A stretch of DNA of 64,000 bases from Hyphomonadaceae bacterium (lineage in GTDB: Bacteria; Pseudomonadota; Alphaproteobacteria; Caulobacterales; Aquidulcibacteraceae), in contig JAHBYF010000002.1 of NCBI GenBank assembly GCA_019636095.1, forward strand, positions 434,001 through 498,000, given 5' to 3'. The notes under the pieces were generated by a model that was given only the letters and a program-made list of their open reading frames with translations, was not told where the DNA came from and did not search any database. Positions within the stretch are counted from its first letter, which is position 1, and every line of letters starts with the position of its first letter. Below are positions 26,056 through 34,989 of the stretch, one piece after another. The translations under genes and the position numbers were made by a program.

Positions 26056-26814
26056 TCAATTGACCGACTTCAGAAAGCGCTCGCCGCGGAACCCGGTAAA
26101 CAGCGTCCATGGCCGCATGATAGACGTCGTGCCGTCGAACGACACAGCCACAAATTGCGCTGGGCCAACCAAGTTCTCGAACGGCACCATGCCGACCATC
26201 CGGCGGCTGTCGTCGGAATTGTCGCGGTCGTCGCCCATCATGAAATAATTGCCAGGCGGCACGACCACTTCGCGCGTGTTGTCGAGTTCGGTCATGCCCT
26301 TGTCGCACGTCACGTAGCTGACCCCGTTCGGCAACGTCTCGCGATAGAGCGTCGCTTCCGTCGCGTAGCCTGCGCCATCGGGACATTCCGTCGTCGTGCC
26401 GATGCGTTCGCGCGGCACCGCCACGCCATTGATGTGCAGCACGCCGTCGATCATTTGGATGTGATCGCCGGGAAGACCGATGAGTCGTTTGATGAAATCG
26501 CGATACGGCTCAGGCGCGGGACGAAACACAATCACGTCGCCCCGCTGCGGCTGCGTTGCGAACAAGCGACCATGTGGAAGCAAACCCTCAAGCGGCGCAA
26601 ACGAGTAGCGGCCATAGCCGTAAGACCACTTGGTCACGACGATATAATCGCCAACAGCAAGCGTCGGCTGCATCGACCCAGATGGAATGCGGAACGGCTG
26701 TGCGATGGTGAAACGCAGCACCATGGCCAACGCCAGCGCGTAAAGGATCGTCTTCACGTTATCCCAGAAGACGTCCATCGCTGGTGTCGAAGTAGCACTC
26801 GTCGTCATGCTCAT
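26056..26814 (-). CDS. lepB: Signal peptidase I
   Basis: LepB removes signal peptides from exported proteins on the outer face of the inner membrane. A single membrane segment (NVKTILYALALAMVLRFTIA, about 20-40) leads to box B with the nucleophile Ser (FRIPSGSMQPTLAVGDYIVV) and box D with the general-base Lys (YRDFIKRLIGLPGDHIQMID). Box E is GDDRDNSDDSR. The 252-residue length and short membrane part are those of alphaproteobacterial LepB. The ATG at 26814 has GAGAAA before it. The lepB-rnc-era order is conserved. Confidence 0.97.
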   Translation of the reverse strand: MSMTTSATSTPAMDVFWDNVKTILYALALAMVLRFTIAQPFRIPSGSMQPTLAVGDYIVVTKWSYGYGRYSFAPLEGLLPHGRLFATQPQRGDVIVFRPAPEPYRDFIKRLIGLPGDHIQMIDGVLHINGVAVPRERIGTTTECPDGAGYATEATLYRETLPNGVSYVTCDKGMTELDNTREVVVPPGNYFMMGDDRDNSDDSRRMVGMVPFENLVGPAQFVAVSFDGTTSIMRPWTLFTGFRGERFLKSVN

Positions 26815-26903
26815 GCGTTTCTCGAATTAGGACCTTGCGGCCGCCCGACCTCTACTGACTGGCCCACACCTGGCGCGGCCATGTTTTTCCCCACCGGAGC
26901 GGC

Positions 26904-27329
26904 TCATTCGCTGGAGCCGGGCTGAATCGGCGCCAACTCCGCCGAAATGATGACGAAACCGACAGCCAACGGGTAGTCGTCCGTAAGACTTACGTGGATG
27001 TGGGCGACATGGCCGGGCGGGGTCAATTGTTCTAGACGCCGCGCCGCCCCGCCGGTGAGCACCATGGTGGGCTGGCCACTGGGCAAGTTAGCAACCCCCA
27101 TGTCGCGCCAAAATACCCCTTGTTTCAAGCCTGTACCCAACGCCTTCGAGGTCGCCTCCTTGGCGGCGAAGCGCTTGGCGTAGGTAGCGGCGCGCTGATT
27201 GGGGCGGCGCTCAGCGCGGGCGCGCTCCTTTTCGGTATAGACCCGGTTCGTGAACCGCTCTCCGAACCGGGCCAGCGTCTGCTCGATGCGGCGGATGTCG
27301 ATAATGTCCGAGCCGATGCCGATGATCAT
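26904..27329 (-). CDS. acpS: Holo-[acyl-carrier-protein] synthase
   Basis: AcpS transfers 4'-phosphopantetheine from CoA to acyl carrier protein. The 141-residue protein starts [20 protein letters not shown] with the metal-binding Asp, and has [20 protein letters not shown] with the second conserved Glu and Lys, then [19 protein letters not shown]. All catalytic landmarks are present. It lies 9 bp after pdxJ and 89 bp before lepB on the same strand; the pdxJ-acpS-lepB-rnc order is widespread. Confidence 0.97.
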   Translation of the reverse strand: MIIGIGSDIIDIRRIEQTLARFGERFTNRVYTEKERARAERRPNQRAATYAKRFAAKEATSKALGTGLKQGVFWRDMGVANLPSGQPTMVLTGGAARRLEQLTPPGHVAHIHVSLTDDYPLAVGFVIISAELAPIQPGSSE

Positions 27330-27338
27330 GGTGCGGTT

Positions 27339-28097
27339 CTAGGCGCCCGCTCGCGCCGCGTCGATCCGTCGGCGCATTTCGACAACGGCTGGCCCAAGCC
27401 CGATGAAGATCGCTTCGCCTACCAGGAAGTGCCCAATGTTAAGTTCTGCGACCTCGGGGATAGCGGCGATCGGCGCGACGGTTTCGTAGTCGATGCCGTG
27501 ACCGGCATGCACTTCCAAACCAAGCGACGCGGCCTGTGTCGCCGCCGCCTTCAGCGCGATCAACAGCTTCGCCGCCTCCTCGGCCTCGCCATCACGCGCC
27601 GCATCGCAATAGGCGCCAGTATGAAGTTCGACAACCGCCGCACCCGTCCGGCTCGCTGCTTCTATCTGCAGCGGATCGGCGCCAATGAAGAGCGAGACGC
27701 GGCTTCCGTTCGCCGTGAGTTTCTCGACGAACGGCGTGATCCAATTGTGACCGCCGGCGACATCTAAACCCCCTTCGGTCGTGCGTTCCTCGCGCCGCTC
27801 TGGCACCAAGCAGACAGCGTGCGGCTTATGCTTTAGGGCGATTTCGAGCATTTCGCTTGTAACAGCCATCTCCAGATTCAACGGCCGCCCGCGCTCGCTC
27901 AACATGTTCGCCAAGTGGTCGATGTCGGCATCCGCAATGTGACGCCGGTCTTCGCGCAAATGCGCAGTAATGCCGTCTGCGCCCGCCTCAAGCGCAACAA
28001 CCGCCGCCCGCGCCGGATCGGGATAGGCGACGCCGCGCGCATTGCGGATCGTTGCGACGTGATCGATGTTCACGCCGAGCCGCACGCGCGTTGTCAT
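27339..28097 (-). CDS. pdxJ: Pyridoxine 5'-phosphate synthase
   Basis: PdxJ closes the pyridine ring of vitamin B6 from 1-deoxyxylulose 5-phosphate and 3-amino-1-hydroxyacetone 1-phosphate. The 252-residue TIM barrel has [69 protein letters not shown], and the closing [11 protein letters not shown] and [17 protein letters not shown] phosphate loop. Identity is secure. Its ATG overlaps the pyrE stop (ATGA), indicating translational coupling. Confidence 0.98.
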   Translation of the reverse strand: MTTRVRLGVNIDHVATIRNARGVAYPDPARAAVVALEAGADGITAHLREDRRHIADADIDHLANMLSERGRPLNLEMAVTSEMLEIALKHKPHAVCLVPERREERTTEGGLDVAGGHNWITPFVEKLTANGSRVSLFIGADPLQIEAASRTGAAVVELHTGAYCDAARDGEAEEAAKLLIALKAAATQAASLGLEVHAGHGIDYETVAPIAAIPEVAELNIGHFLVGEAIFIGLGPAVVEMRRRIDAARAGA

Positions 28098-28678
28098 GCA
28101 GCAAGCCCACGTGAACCCGGCTTGATTGCCGGTAGCGCCGCAAGCTCAGGCGGCAATTGATCAGCTGGATAGGCGGGCGCACTCACGCTCGCGAGCGACA
28201 CCAGCTTTGCCCCAATGTCCGCCTTGCCACCGGAGCGATCGATCAGGCACGCCGCACCGACCAGCTCACCCGGATGTCCGCGTATCGCGTCAAGACATTC
28301 GCGCGACGACAGCCCAGTGGTAACAACATCCTCCACCATCAACACCCGCTCGCCGGCCTTGATCTCGAACCCTCGGCGCAACTGGAACTCACCCTTTTCC
28401 CGCTCAACGAACATCGCCCGCGCACCCAAATGACGCGCGGTCTCGTAGCCCGGAATGATCGCGCCAACCGCCGGCGACACTACCGCATCGATCTTGCCGA
28501 ACGCAGCCTCGGCCTTCTCCGCCAACGCCTTGCACAGCCGCTCCGTCCGCGCCGGATCCATGAACACTGCGTTCTTTTGAAAAAACACCGGCGAATGCAG
28601 CCCGGAGGAGAGGATGAAATGCCCCTCAAGCAAAGCGCCCGCAGCGCGGAATTCGTCCAGAACTTGATCCTGATTCAT
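28094..28678 (-). CDS. pyrE: Orotate phosphoribosyltransferase
   Basis: PyrE makes orotidine 5'-monophosphate from orotate and PRPP in pyrimidine synthesis. The 194-residue protein has the orotate site [20 protein letters not shown], a [15 protein letters not shown] loop with the catalytic Lys/Arg, and the PRPP motif [16 protein letters not shown]. It belongs to the alphaproteobacterial long-hood class. It is 37 bp downstream of the rel gene and overlaps pdxJ by 4 bp. Confidence 0.97.
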   Translation of the reverse strand: MNQDQVLDEFRAAGALLEGHFILSSGLHSPVFFQKNAVFMDPARTERLCKALAEKAEAAFGKIDAVVSPAVGAIIPGYETARHLGARAMFVEREKGEFQLRRGFEIKAGERVLMVEDVVTTGLSSRECLDAIRGHPGELVGAACLIDRSGGKADIGAKLVSLASVSAPAYPADQLPPELAALPAIKPGSRGLAA

Positions 28679-28715
28679 GAAGCGGATGTAGCACCGGCGT
28701 GGGTTCGCGAAAACG

Positions 28716-30953
28716 CTATCCTTTGACGCGTTCGGCTTCCTTCACAGATTTGCTCGCGCGCATCGCGGCGAGGATATTCACGAGGTGGCGCGCGTCGGCC
28801 ACTTCGATATCAAATATCATGTCGAAGAAATCGACCGTGCGCGTCGCCAGGCGCAGGTTGAGAATGTCGCCCTCGTTCTCGGCGATGATGCCGCAGAGTT
28901 CGGCCAGCACGCCGCGCTTGTTCTCAACCGTCGCCACGATACGTCCCACGGCCAGCGTCTTGTTGAGCGCGGTCGGCGTCCAGGCCAAGTCAATCCACTC
29001 GCCGCCGCTATCTTCAAGCGACGCCAAGGTCTCGCAATCGATGGTGTGGACGATGATGCCCTTGCCGGGCGTATGAACGCCAACGATGCGATCGCCCGGA
29101 ATAGGCGTGCAGCAATCGGCAAAGTGCAGCGCCACACCCGGCGTCAAATCGCTGCCACGCACATAAAGCTTGGCCTTCTCAAGCTCCATCGGCTTGCGGC
29201 CTTCGTCCTTGCGAACTTTTTCCTTCAGCCCCGGAAACGCAGCGACCGCGACTGCACTCGCTTTGATCGCACCCTCGCCAACGGCGACGAACAATTCTTC
29301 CTCATCGGGCTTGCCGAGCGTCTCGGCTGCTTGTTGCAGTGCGGTCTCCCCAATCGAGTGACCGTAGCGGTGCAGCGCATGCGCAACGAGATCGCGGCCC
29401 AGACGTGAAAACTCTTCGCGTTTCGCATGCTTCTCCAAGCGGCGCTGCGCTGCCTTGGCGCGCCCGGTCTTGGTCAGCGCCTCATATCCTGGCACCGGCG
29501 CAATGCGCTCACCGGTGATGATTTCGACAACATCGCCATTCCGCAACACTGTACGCAGCGGCCTCTCAACACCGTTGATCTTGGCGCCGGTGCAGCGATC
29601 ACCAACGCCCGAGTGAACCGCGTACGCAAAGTCAAGCGGCGTCGCCCCTTGCGGCAGCGGGATCAGCGCGCCCTTCGGCGTGAAAGCGAAGACATGGTCG
29701 GAATACATCTCAAGCTTTGCGTGCTCGAGAAATTCACCCGCTTCGCCGCCATGCTCGGCAATTTCGAGCAATGAGCGCGTCGCCTCTCGTGCGTCGAGAC
29801 CCGCGTTCGCCGCAGTTTCTTCGTCAAAGCCGTAGGATTCGTTCTTATAGCGCCAATGCGCCGCCACGCCGTTCTCGGCGATCTGATCCATATCTTCGGT
29901 GCGGATCTGAATCTCAACCCGCACATTGCCCGGCCCAATAACTGTCGTATGGATCGAGCGATAACCGTTCGGCTTTGGGTTAGAGATGAAATCTTCAAGC
30001 TGGTCAGGCACGCAGCGCCAAGTTTGGTGCACAAGCCCGAGCGCGCGATAGCAATCGTCCGGATTGTTCACGATCACGCGAAATGCATACACGTCCGCGA
30101 GATCGGCGAATTCAATGCTCTTGCGCTGCAGCTTGCGCCAAATCGAGTAGGCCTGCTTCTCGCGCCCATACACACGCGCATCGATGCCCGCGAACTCGAA
30201 CACCTCCATGATCGTCTGCACGATAATCGCGACGTTCGCGCCTTTCTCAACACGCAGCGTCGCAAGCCTCGCATTGATCGTCGCTTCCATTTCTGGAAAC
30301 GCTTCATGGAAAGCGAGGCCTTCCAGTTCGCGCGCCATCTTTTCCATGCCGATGCGGCGCGCCAGCGGGCCATAGATTTCCAGCGTCTCAAGCGCGATAC
30401 GCCGCCGCTTCTCGGCCTTGGGAATGTGGCTCAGCGTACGCATGTTGTGCAGCCGATCCGCCAGCTTCACGATCAACACGCGCACGTCTTTAGACATCGC
30501 GAGGATGAATTTTTGTAGGTTCTGCGCCTGCTTGTTCTCTTCACTTTGAATTTCAAGTTTCGAGAGCTTGGTGACGCCTTCGACGAGCGCATTGATCTGC
30601 GGCCCAAAGAGCTTTGTGATCTCTTCAGGCGTCGCGTCAGTGTCTTCGATCGTATCGTGCAGGAGCCCCGCAACGATCGTGGCGGCGTCGAGTTTGTATT
30701 CGGTGAGGATGCCCGCGACCTGAATCGGATGTGCGAAATACGGGTCGCCCGAGTGGCGCTTCTGGCTGCCATGTTTCGCCGTCGCGTACACGTACGCGCG
30801 GTTGATCAGACTCTCATCTACGGAGGGGTCGTACCCACGCACGCGCTCCACCAGCTCGAACTGCCGGAGATAGTTTTTGCGTGGCGTCGCGCCCGCGCCC
30901 GCCGCTGCTTGGCTGGCCGGGTCTTTGGCGGCGACTTCGTCACCGCCTGACAT
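28716..30953 (-). CDS. relA: Bifunctional (p)ppGpp synthetase/hydrolase, Rel/SpoT type
   Basis: The 745-residue protein makes and degrades the alarmone (p)ppGpp. The hydrolase HD domain is intact ([18 protein letters not shown]), as is the synthetase domain ([51 protein letters not shown]), followed by TGS ([20 protein letters not shown]) and a C-terminal ACT domain. Both activities are therefore expected, as in the single Rel/SpoT of Caulobacter. An ATG further upstream (31004) lies inside rpoZ; the ATG at 30953 begins four bases after the rpoZ stop and is preferred. rpoZ-spoT adjacency is common and functionally sensible because omega carries a ppGpp site. Confidence 0.96.
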   Translation of the reverse strand: MSGGDEVAAKDPASQAAAGAGATPRKNYLRQFELVERVRGYDPSVDESLINRAYVYATAKHGSQKRHSGDPYFAHPIQVAGILTEYKLDAATIVAGLLHDTIEDTDATPEEITKLFGPQINALVEGVTKLSKLEIQSEENKQAQNLQKFILAMSKDVRVLIVKLADRLHNMRTLSHIPKAEKRRRIALETLEIYGPLARRIGMEKMARELEGLAFHEAFPEMEATINARLATLRVEKGANVAIIVQTIMEVFEFAGIDARVYGREKQAYSIWRKLQRKSIEFADLADVYAFRVIVNNPDDCYRALGLVHQTWRCVPDQLEDFISNPKPNGYRSIHTTVIGPGNVRVEIQIRTEDMDQIAENGVAAHWRYKNESYGFDEETAANAGLDAREATRSLLEIAEHGGEAGEFLEHAKLEMYSDHVFAFTPKGALIPLPQGATPLDFAYAVHSGVGDRCTGAKINGVERPLRTVLRNGDVVEIITGERIAPVPGYEALTKTGRAKAAQRRLEKHAKREEFSRLGRDLVAHALHRYGHSIGETALQQAAETLGKPDEEELFVAVGEGAIKASAVAVAAFPGLKEKVRKDEGRKPMELEKAKLYVRGSDLTPGVALHFADCCTPIPGDRIVGVHTPGKGIIVHTIDCETLASLEDSGGEWIDLAWTPTALNKTLAVGRIVATVENKRGVLAELCGIIAENEGDILNLRLATRTVDFFDMIFDIEVADARHLVNILAAMRASKSVKEAERVKG

Positions 30954-30957
30954 GGTC

Positions 30958-31308
30958 TCAGTACCGCTCGTCGCGTTGAGCTTCGGCCTCTTGCTGAAGC
31001 GCACGCAGCACGTCGTCTTCGCTGGTCTCGACCGGCGCCGCGATCGCCAGGCGATCGGACTCTTCCTCGGCCGCCGCCGCCGGCTGCACGTCCTGATAGA
31101 GCATCACATAGCTGTCGCGGAGCTCTTCCGGGGTGATGGCGCCGTCGCCGATTTCGCGGAGCGAAACGACCGGGTCTTTATCGCGATCGCGGTCGACCAG
31201 CGGCTCTGAACCCGACGAAATGTTGCGCGCGCGGTGCGCGGCCAGCAGCACCAGCGAGAACCGGTTTGGGATTTTTTCTACGCAATCTTCGACGGTTACG
31301 CGAGCCAA
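30958..31308 (-). CDS. rpoZ: RNA polymerase omega subunit
   Basis: Omega helps assemble RNA polymerase and completes a ppGpp-binding site. The family N-terminus [20 protein letters not shown] follows a TTG codon at 31308, which has GAGGAAA eight bases upstream; the longer frame (TTG at 31329) adds seven residues not seen in the family, so I chose 31308 (116 residues). Next come [10 protein letters not shown] and the conserved [13 protein letters not shown], and then an acidic tail. It directly precedes the rel gene. Confidence 0.95.
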   Translation of the reverse strand: MARVTVEDCVEKIPNRFSLVLLAAHRARNISSGSEPLVDRDRDKDPVVSLREIGDGAITPEELRDSYVMLYQDVQPAAAAEEESDRLAIAAPVETSEDDVLRALQQEAEAQRDERY

Positions 31309-31391
31309 GGCGTGTTTCCTCAGAGTCAAAAAGGGCCGGAACGAGCCTCAACCTAGTGGGGCTCGCGGTATTTCGCAATGCGGCAAGGGTG

Positions 31392-31919
31392 TTAGCCGAC
31401 CTCCGGCGCTGGGAAAAGATCGCCAATGCGGCGGTAGCCATAGTCCGCGGGCAAGGCGGCAAGCATGTCGGCCGCCGTCTTCCCACTCTCCGGATGGCGC
31501 CAATCCGGCGCAATCTCAGCCAGCGGCGCCAGGACAAACGCCCGCTCTTGCATATGCGGGTGCGGCAACAAGATGCCGCCGAAGTCGCCCACCGCGTTCC
31601 CCATCGCCAGAATATCTAGATCAAGCGTGCGGGAGGCCCACCGCTCCCGCCGCTCGCGGCCAAAGCGGCGCTCAATCGCGGTGAGCGCCTCGAAAAGCTG
31701 AGGCGGGGTTTGCTCGCCCGCCTGCACCTCCACAACCGCGTTGAAGTAATCAGCCTGCCCACTCCCGCGGGGCCACGCCTCAGTTTGCCAAACGCCCGAC
31801 AGCGCAAGCGGGGGCAACCCCGCCTCACGTAAAGCCGCCACCGCGCGCGCCAACAACTCAACCCCCTCTACGCCATCAAACGGCATGTTGGCGCCCAAGC
31901 CTACGAACGCGCGCGTCAT
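31392..31919 (-). CDS. folK: 2-amino-4-hydroxy-6-hydroxymethyldihydropteridine diphosphokinase
   Basis: FolK transfers pyrophosphate to 6-hydroxymethyl-dihydropterin in folate synthesis. The 175-residue protein starts TRAFVGLGANMPF, with WQTEAWPRGSGQADYFNAVV, the ATP/Mg signature SRTLDLDILAMG and LPHPHMQERAFVLAPLAEI. The open frame continues far upstream across the neighbouring divergent gene, but that extension is an antisense shadow; the ATG at 31919 matches the family start. It is divergent from the uracil-DNA glycosylase gene across 60 bp and stands alone, without folB or folP. Confidence 0.95.
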   Translation of the reverse strand: MTRAFVGLGANMPFDGVEGVELLARAVAALREAGLPPLALSGVWQTEAWPRGSGQADYFNAVVEVQAGEQTPPQLFEALTAIERRFGRERRERWASRTLDLDILAMGNAVGDFGGILLPHPHMQERAFVLAPLAEIAPDWRHPESGKTAADMLAALPADYGYRRIGDLFPAPEVG

Positions 31920-31979
31920 TCGCTCAATGTCTCCACATGCGTTATGCAGCCCGATCCCTAGCAGACGAAACGAGACCAC

Positions 31980-32624
31980 GTGAGCAAAACGCCGCCCGAA
32001 GCGCCGAAGGACTGCCCGCTGTGCCCCCGGCTCGTCGCCTACCGTGAAGACAACGCGCGCGCCGAGCCCACCTGGTTTAATGGCGCCGCGCCCTCGTTTG
32101 GCGACCTCAGGGCTCGCCTGCTCATCGTCGGCCTCGCGCCTGGCCGCACCGGCGCCAACCGCACCGGCCGCCCCTTCACCGGCGATTACGCCGGCGACCT
32201 CCTCTACGGCACGCTCAAAAAGCTCGGCCTCGCAGAAGGGGAGTACCGCGCCGACCCCAAAGATGGCTTCACACTCAAGGGCGCGATGATCACCAACGCC
32301 GTGCGTTGCGCGCCGCCGGAAAACAAACCGACGCCCGCAGAAATCGCGACCTGCCGGCCGTTTCTGTCCGCGCGCCTCGACACACTGCCAACGATGCGCG
32401 CGATATTGACGCTCGGATCGATTGCGCACGAAAGCGTGCTGCGCGCACACGGGCTAAAGCCAACATTTTCCAAGTTCGGTCACGCCGTCGAAACGCAATT
32501 GCCCGACGGGCGCATGCTCGTCTCCAGCTATCATTGCTCGCGCTACAACACGCAGACCCGCCGCCTCACCACCGAGATGTTTGAAGCGATTATGGCCCGC
32601 GCAAAGCAATTGGCGTTCGCATAG
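31980..32624 (+). CDS. Uracil-DNA glycosylase, family 5 (UdgB type)
   Basis: Family-4/5 glycosylases are iron-sulfur enzymes that excise uracil and other deaminated bases from DNA. The 214-residue protein has motif A as GLAPGRTGANRTGRPFTGD, the family-5 form in which the catalytic acid of other families is missing, and a late SSYHCSRYNTQ loop. Four cysteines fit the 4Fe-4S cluster: CPLC near the N-terminus and CAPP ... TCRP at about 100-122. The start is GTG 31980, with no better alternative. The last 18 bases of the gene, including its stop, are duplicated in tandem. No SOS box was seen. Confidence 0.9.
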   Translation: MSKTPPEAPKDCPLCPRLVAYREDNARAEPTWFNGAAPSFGDLRARLLIVGLAPGRTGANRTGRPFTGDYAGDLLYGTLKKLGLAEGEYRADPKDGFTLKGAMITNAVRCAPPENKPTPAEIATCRPFLSARLDTLPTMRAILTLGSIAHESVLRAHGLKPTFSKFGHAVETQLPDGRMLVSSYHCSRYNTQTRRLTTEMFEAIMARAKQLAFA

Positions 32625-32642
32625 CAATTGGCGTTCGCATAG
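32607..32642 (+). repeat. Perfect tandem duplication of 18 bp at the 3' end of the glycosylase gene
   Basis: CAATTGGCGTTCGCATAG occurs at 32607-32624 and again, immediately, at 32625-32642. The unit contains the stop codon, so the duplication leaves the protein unchanged. It looks like a recent slippage or small tandem duplication event. Confidence 0.95.
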
Positions 32643-32651
32643 AATGTGCAA

Positions 32652-33515
32652 TCACTCAGCGGATTCGGACTCCGATGCCGGCTTCGGCGGAAGAATATTG
32701 TAGCTCTGATACTGGCGCGCGATGCCGGGCGCCAACTCTTCGGCCCGGGCCTGATCGGCGGCGCCTTCCTCCGTCATGCCCAGCGCGATACGGGTGAGGC
32801 CGCGGCCATAGAGGAAGTGCCCGCTGTCCGGCGCAAGCCGCACTGCCGCATCATAATCCGCCAGCGCCGCCGCGTAATCGCCGCGCTTGTACTGAACGAG
32901 CCCGCGGCTATCGAGCACATTGGGATCGTTCGGCCGGACCGCGAGCGACGCGTTGCAATCCGCCAGCGCCGCATCGAGATTGTCGTTGTTGATGACCCGC
33001 AACCAGCAGCGGCCATTGAGCAGTTCTGGATCTCTTGGCGTTTGCTGTAATCGCTGATCCAAGCGGGCTATGTCTTGTTCGAACGATGTCAAACGCTGCT
33101 GCAAAGCTGCGGCGCGGCTATCGAGCGCGGCCTGGAGTCCTGGTTGCAGCGCCAAAGCGTGGTCGAAGTCCTGCACCGCAACGTCGAAGGCGCCGCTTGC
33201 TTGGTGAACCAATCCGCGTTGCAGAAAGATTTGCGGGTTATCGGCGTCTAGGCGCAGCGCGCGTCCGAAATCCGCTAGCGCTCGTTGGTACTGACGGGCC
33301 TCGGCGCGAAGCGACCCACGCACAATCAGCGCTGCGGCGCGCCGCTCCGATGTTGTGCCGCTGAAGCCAATGACAGCCGAGCACTGGCTCAGCCGATACT
33401 CCGAAGGGCCACCCCCATTGCAGCGCTCCCAGGCGAGATCAGCACTGTCGGCGTTGAGCGGTTGGATACAACCAGCAAGGCAAACCGCCAGCGCAATCGC
33501 GATAAGAGCCTTCAT
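32652..33515 (-). CDS. TPR-repeat lipoprotein
   Basis: The protein (287 residues) has a lipoprotein signal peptide with the lipobox LAGC ([15 protein letters not shown]), so it is probably anchored in the outer or inner membrane facing the periplasm. The start at 33515 is the ATG directly before this signal; the 13 residues upstream in the frame are excluded. Two groups of TPR motifs follow, about 65-150 ([37 protein letters not shown]) and about 185-265 ([38 protein letters not shown]). It overlaps the smpB stop by 4 bp on the same strand. Binding partner unknown. Confidence 0.85.
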   Translation of the reverse strand: MKALIAIALAVCLAGCIQPLNADSADLAWERCNGGGPSEYRLSQCSAVIGFSGTTSERRAAALIVRGSLRAEARQYQRALADFGRALRLDADNPQIFLQRGLVHQASGAFDVAVQDFDHALALQPGLQAALDSRAAALQQRLTSFEQDIARLDQRLQQTPRDPELLNGRCWLRVINNDNLDAALADCNASLAVRPNDPNVLDSRGLVQYKRGDYAAALADYDAAVRLAPDSGHFLYGRGLTRIALGMTEEGAADQARAEELAPGIARQYQSYNILPPKPASESESAE

Positions 33516-33985
33516 CCCTTGTCTCGCAGCAACCGCCCTTGCTGGCGCTTCCATTCACGATCCTTAGTAGCCTCGCGTTTGTCGTGCGCTTTCTTGCCCT
33601 TGGCGAGGGCGATCTTCACTTTGGCAATGCCACGATCGTTGAAATAAAGCTCAAGCGGGGCCAGCGTGCGCCCTTCGCGTTCAACGGCAGACGCCAGCTT
33701 TTTCAACTCCTTGCCGCGTACCAAGAGCTTCCGCGGCCGCCGCGGTTCATGATTGAATTGCCCGGCCGGCGGATATTCCGGGATTGTCGCGTTGATCAGC
33801 CAAAGCTCGCCCTTTTCAGTGCTCGCATAGCTTTCGGCGATGTTTGCGCGGCCACCGCGCAACGATTTCACCTCCGTGCCAACGAGTTGCACCCCAGCTT
33901 CCAGGGTGTCTTCGATCAAATAATCGAAGCGTGCGCGCCGGTTCTCAGCAATCAGTTTGCGCGTGGGTTCTGGTTTCTTGGCCAT
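33512..33985 (-). CDS. smpB: tmRNA-binding protein SmpB
   Basis: SmpB carries tmRNA to stalled ribosomes in trans-translation. The 157-residue protein begins [20 protein letters not shown], with [53 protein letters not shown] and the basic helical tail [20 protein letters not shown] that reads the decoding centre. The ATG at 33985 is the family start. It is 5 bp downstream of dapA. The tmRNA gene ssrA is not in the window. Confidence 0.97.
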   Translation of the reverse strand: MAKKPEPTRKLIAENRRARFDYLIEDTLEAGVQLVGTEVKSLRGGRANIAESYASTEKGELWLINATIPEYPPAGQFNHEPRRPRKLLVRGKELKKLASAVEREGRTLAPLELYFNDRGIAKVKIALAKGKKAHDKREATKDREWKRQQGRLLRDKG

Positions 33986-33990
33986 GGCGC

Positions 33991-34869
33991 TTAGATAAGG
34001 CCTGCGTGCGTCATTGCCGAGCGAATCTGCGCTTTCGCCGCATCGCTGCATGGAATGATCGGCAAGCGCACCTCATCGGTGCAAAGCCCAAGCAACGAGC
34101 AGGCGTACTTCGCCGGCGCTGGCGAGGGCTCGCAGAACAACGCCTTGTGCAGGGGCCAGAGTTTGTCATCAATCGCACGCGCCGTGTCGAACGCGCCCTG
34201 CAACGTCGCATCCTGCAATTGCGCACAGAGCTTTGGCGCCACATTTGCCGTCACTGAGATGCACCCGCGCCCGCCATGCGCGTTGAAACCAATTGCGTTC
34301 GGATCGTCGCCGGAAAGCTGGATGAACTTCGCTCCCGCGAGCGTCCGGTGCTTTGCAATGCGTCCCAGATCGTTCGAAGCATCCTTGATGCCGGCAACGT
34401 TCTCCAGCAACGCCAACCGGCCAACGGTCTCAGGGGTCAAATCCACAATTGTCCGGCCCGGCACGTTGTAGAGATAAATCGGAATGTCGACGGCGTCGTT
34501 GATGGCTTTGAAGTGCGCAAACATCCCGTCTTGGCTTGGCTTGTTGTAATACGGCGCAACGACCAGCACCGCGTCCGCGCCAACGCGCTTAGCGTGCGCC
34601 GCAAGCTCAACGGCATGAGCAGTATCGTTCGAGCCTGCGCCCGCGATCACGGGAACCTTTCCGGCCGCGACTTCCACACACATTTCCACGACTCGCACGT
34701 GCTCATCCGTGCTCAGCGTGACGCTCTCACCGGTTGTTCCGCAGGGAACAAGGCCGTGCGTTCCCTCGGAAATCTGGCGCGCCACAAGCGCCTGAAATGC
34801 CTGTTCATCAACGATTCCGTTGCGAAATGGAGTAATCAGCGCAGGAATCGACCCGTGTACCATCTGCAT
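33991..34869 (-). CDS. dapA: 4-hydroxy-tetrahydrodipicolinate synthase
   Basis: DapA condenses pyruvate with aspartate semialdehyde, the first committed step to diaminopimelate and lysine. Landmarks are [31 protein letters not shown], the active-site Tyr in [11 protein letters not shown], and the Schiff-base Lys in [14 protein letters not shown]. The ATG at 34869 has AAGG six bases before it and gives 292 residues; the longer frame (34908) is not needed. smpB follows it by 5 bp. dapF, for a later step of the pathway, is at 58569-59384 in this window. Confidence 0.97.
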   Translation of the reverse strand: MQMVHGSIPALITPFRNGIVDEQAFQALVARQISEGTHGLVPCGTTGESVTLSTDEHVRVVEMCVEVAAGKVPVIAGAGSNDTAHAVELAAHAKRVGADAVLVVAPYYNKPSQDGMFAHFKAINDAVDIPIYLYNVPGRTIVDLTPETVGRLALLENVAGIKDASNDLGRIAKHRTLAGAKFIQLSGDDPNAIGFNAHGGRGCISVTANVAPKLCAQLQDATLQGAFDTARAIDDKLWPLHKALFCEPSPAPAKYACSLLGLCTDEVRLPIIPCSDAAKAQIRSAMTHAGLI

Positions 34870-34989
34870 AACGACCTTTGGGGGTGGAGTTGGCGCGATT
34901 CCTGCCACAGTGTCAGGCGAGGTTAAATAGCGGCCCGCCGAACCCCTACGGTTTTGCGGGATGTAGGTTATTTGTTGCGAGGCGGGTGG

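Noticed and set aside
31920..32450. N-terminal extension of folK
   Set aside because: The extension is the reverse strand of the uracil-DNA glycosylase gene; the FolK family starts at the ATG at 31919.
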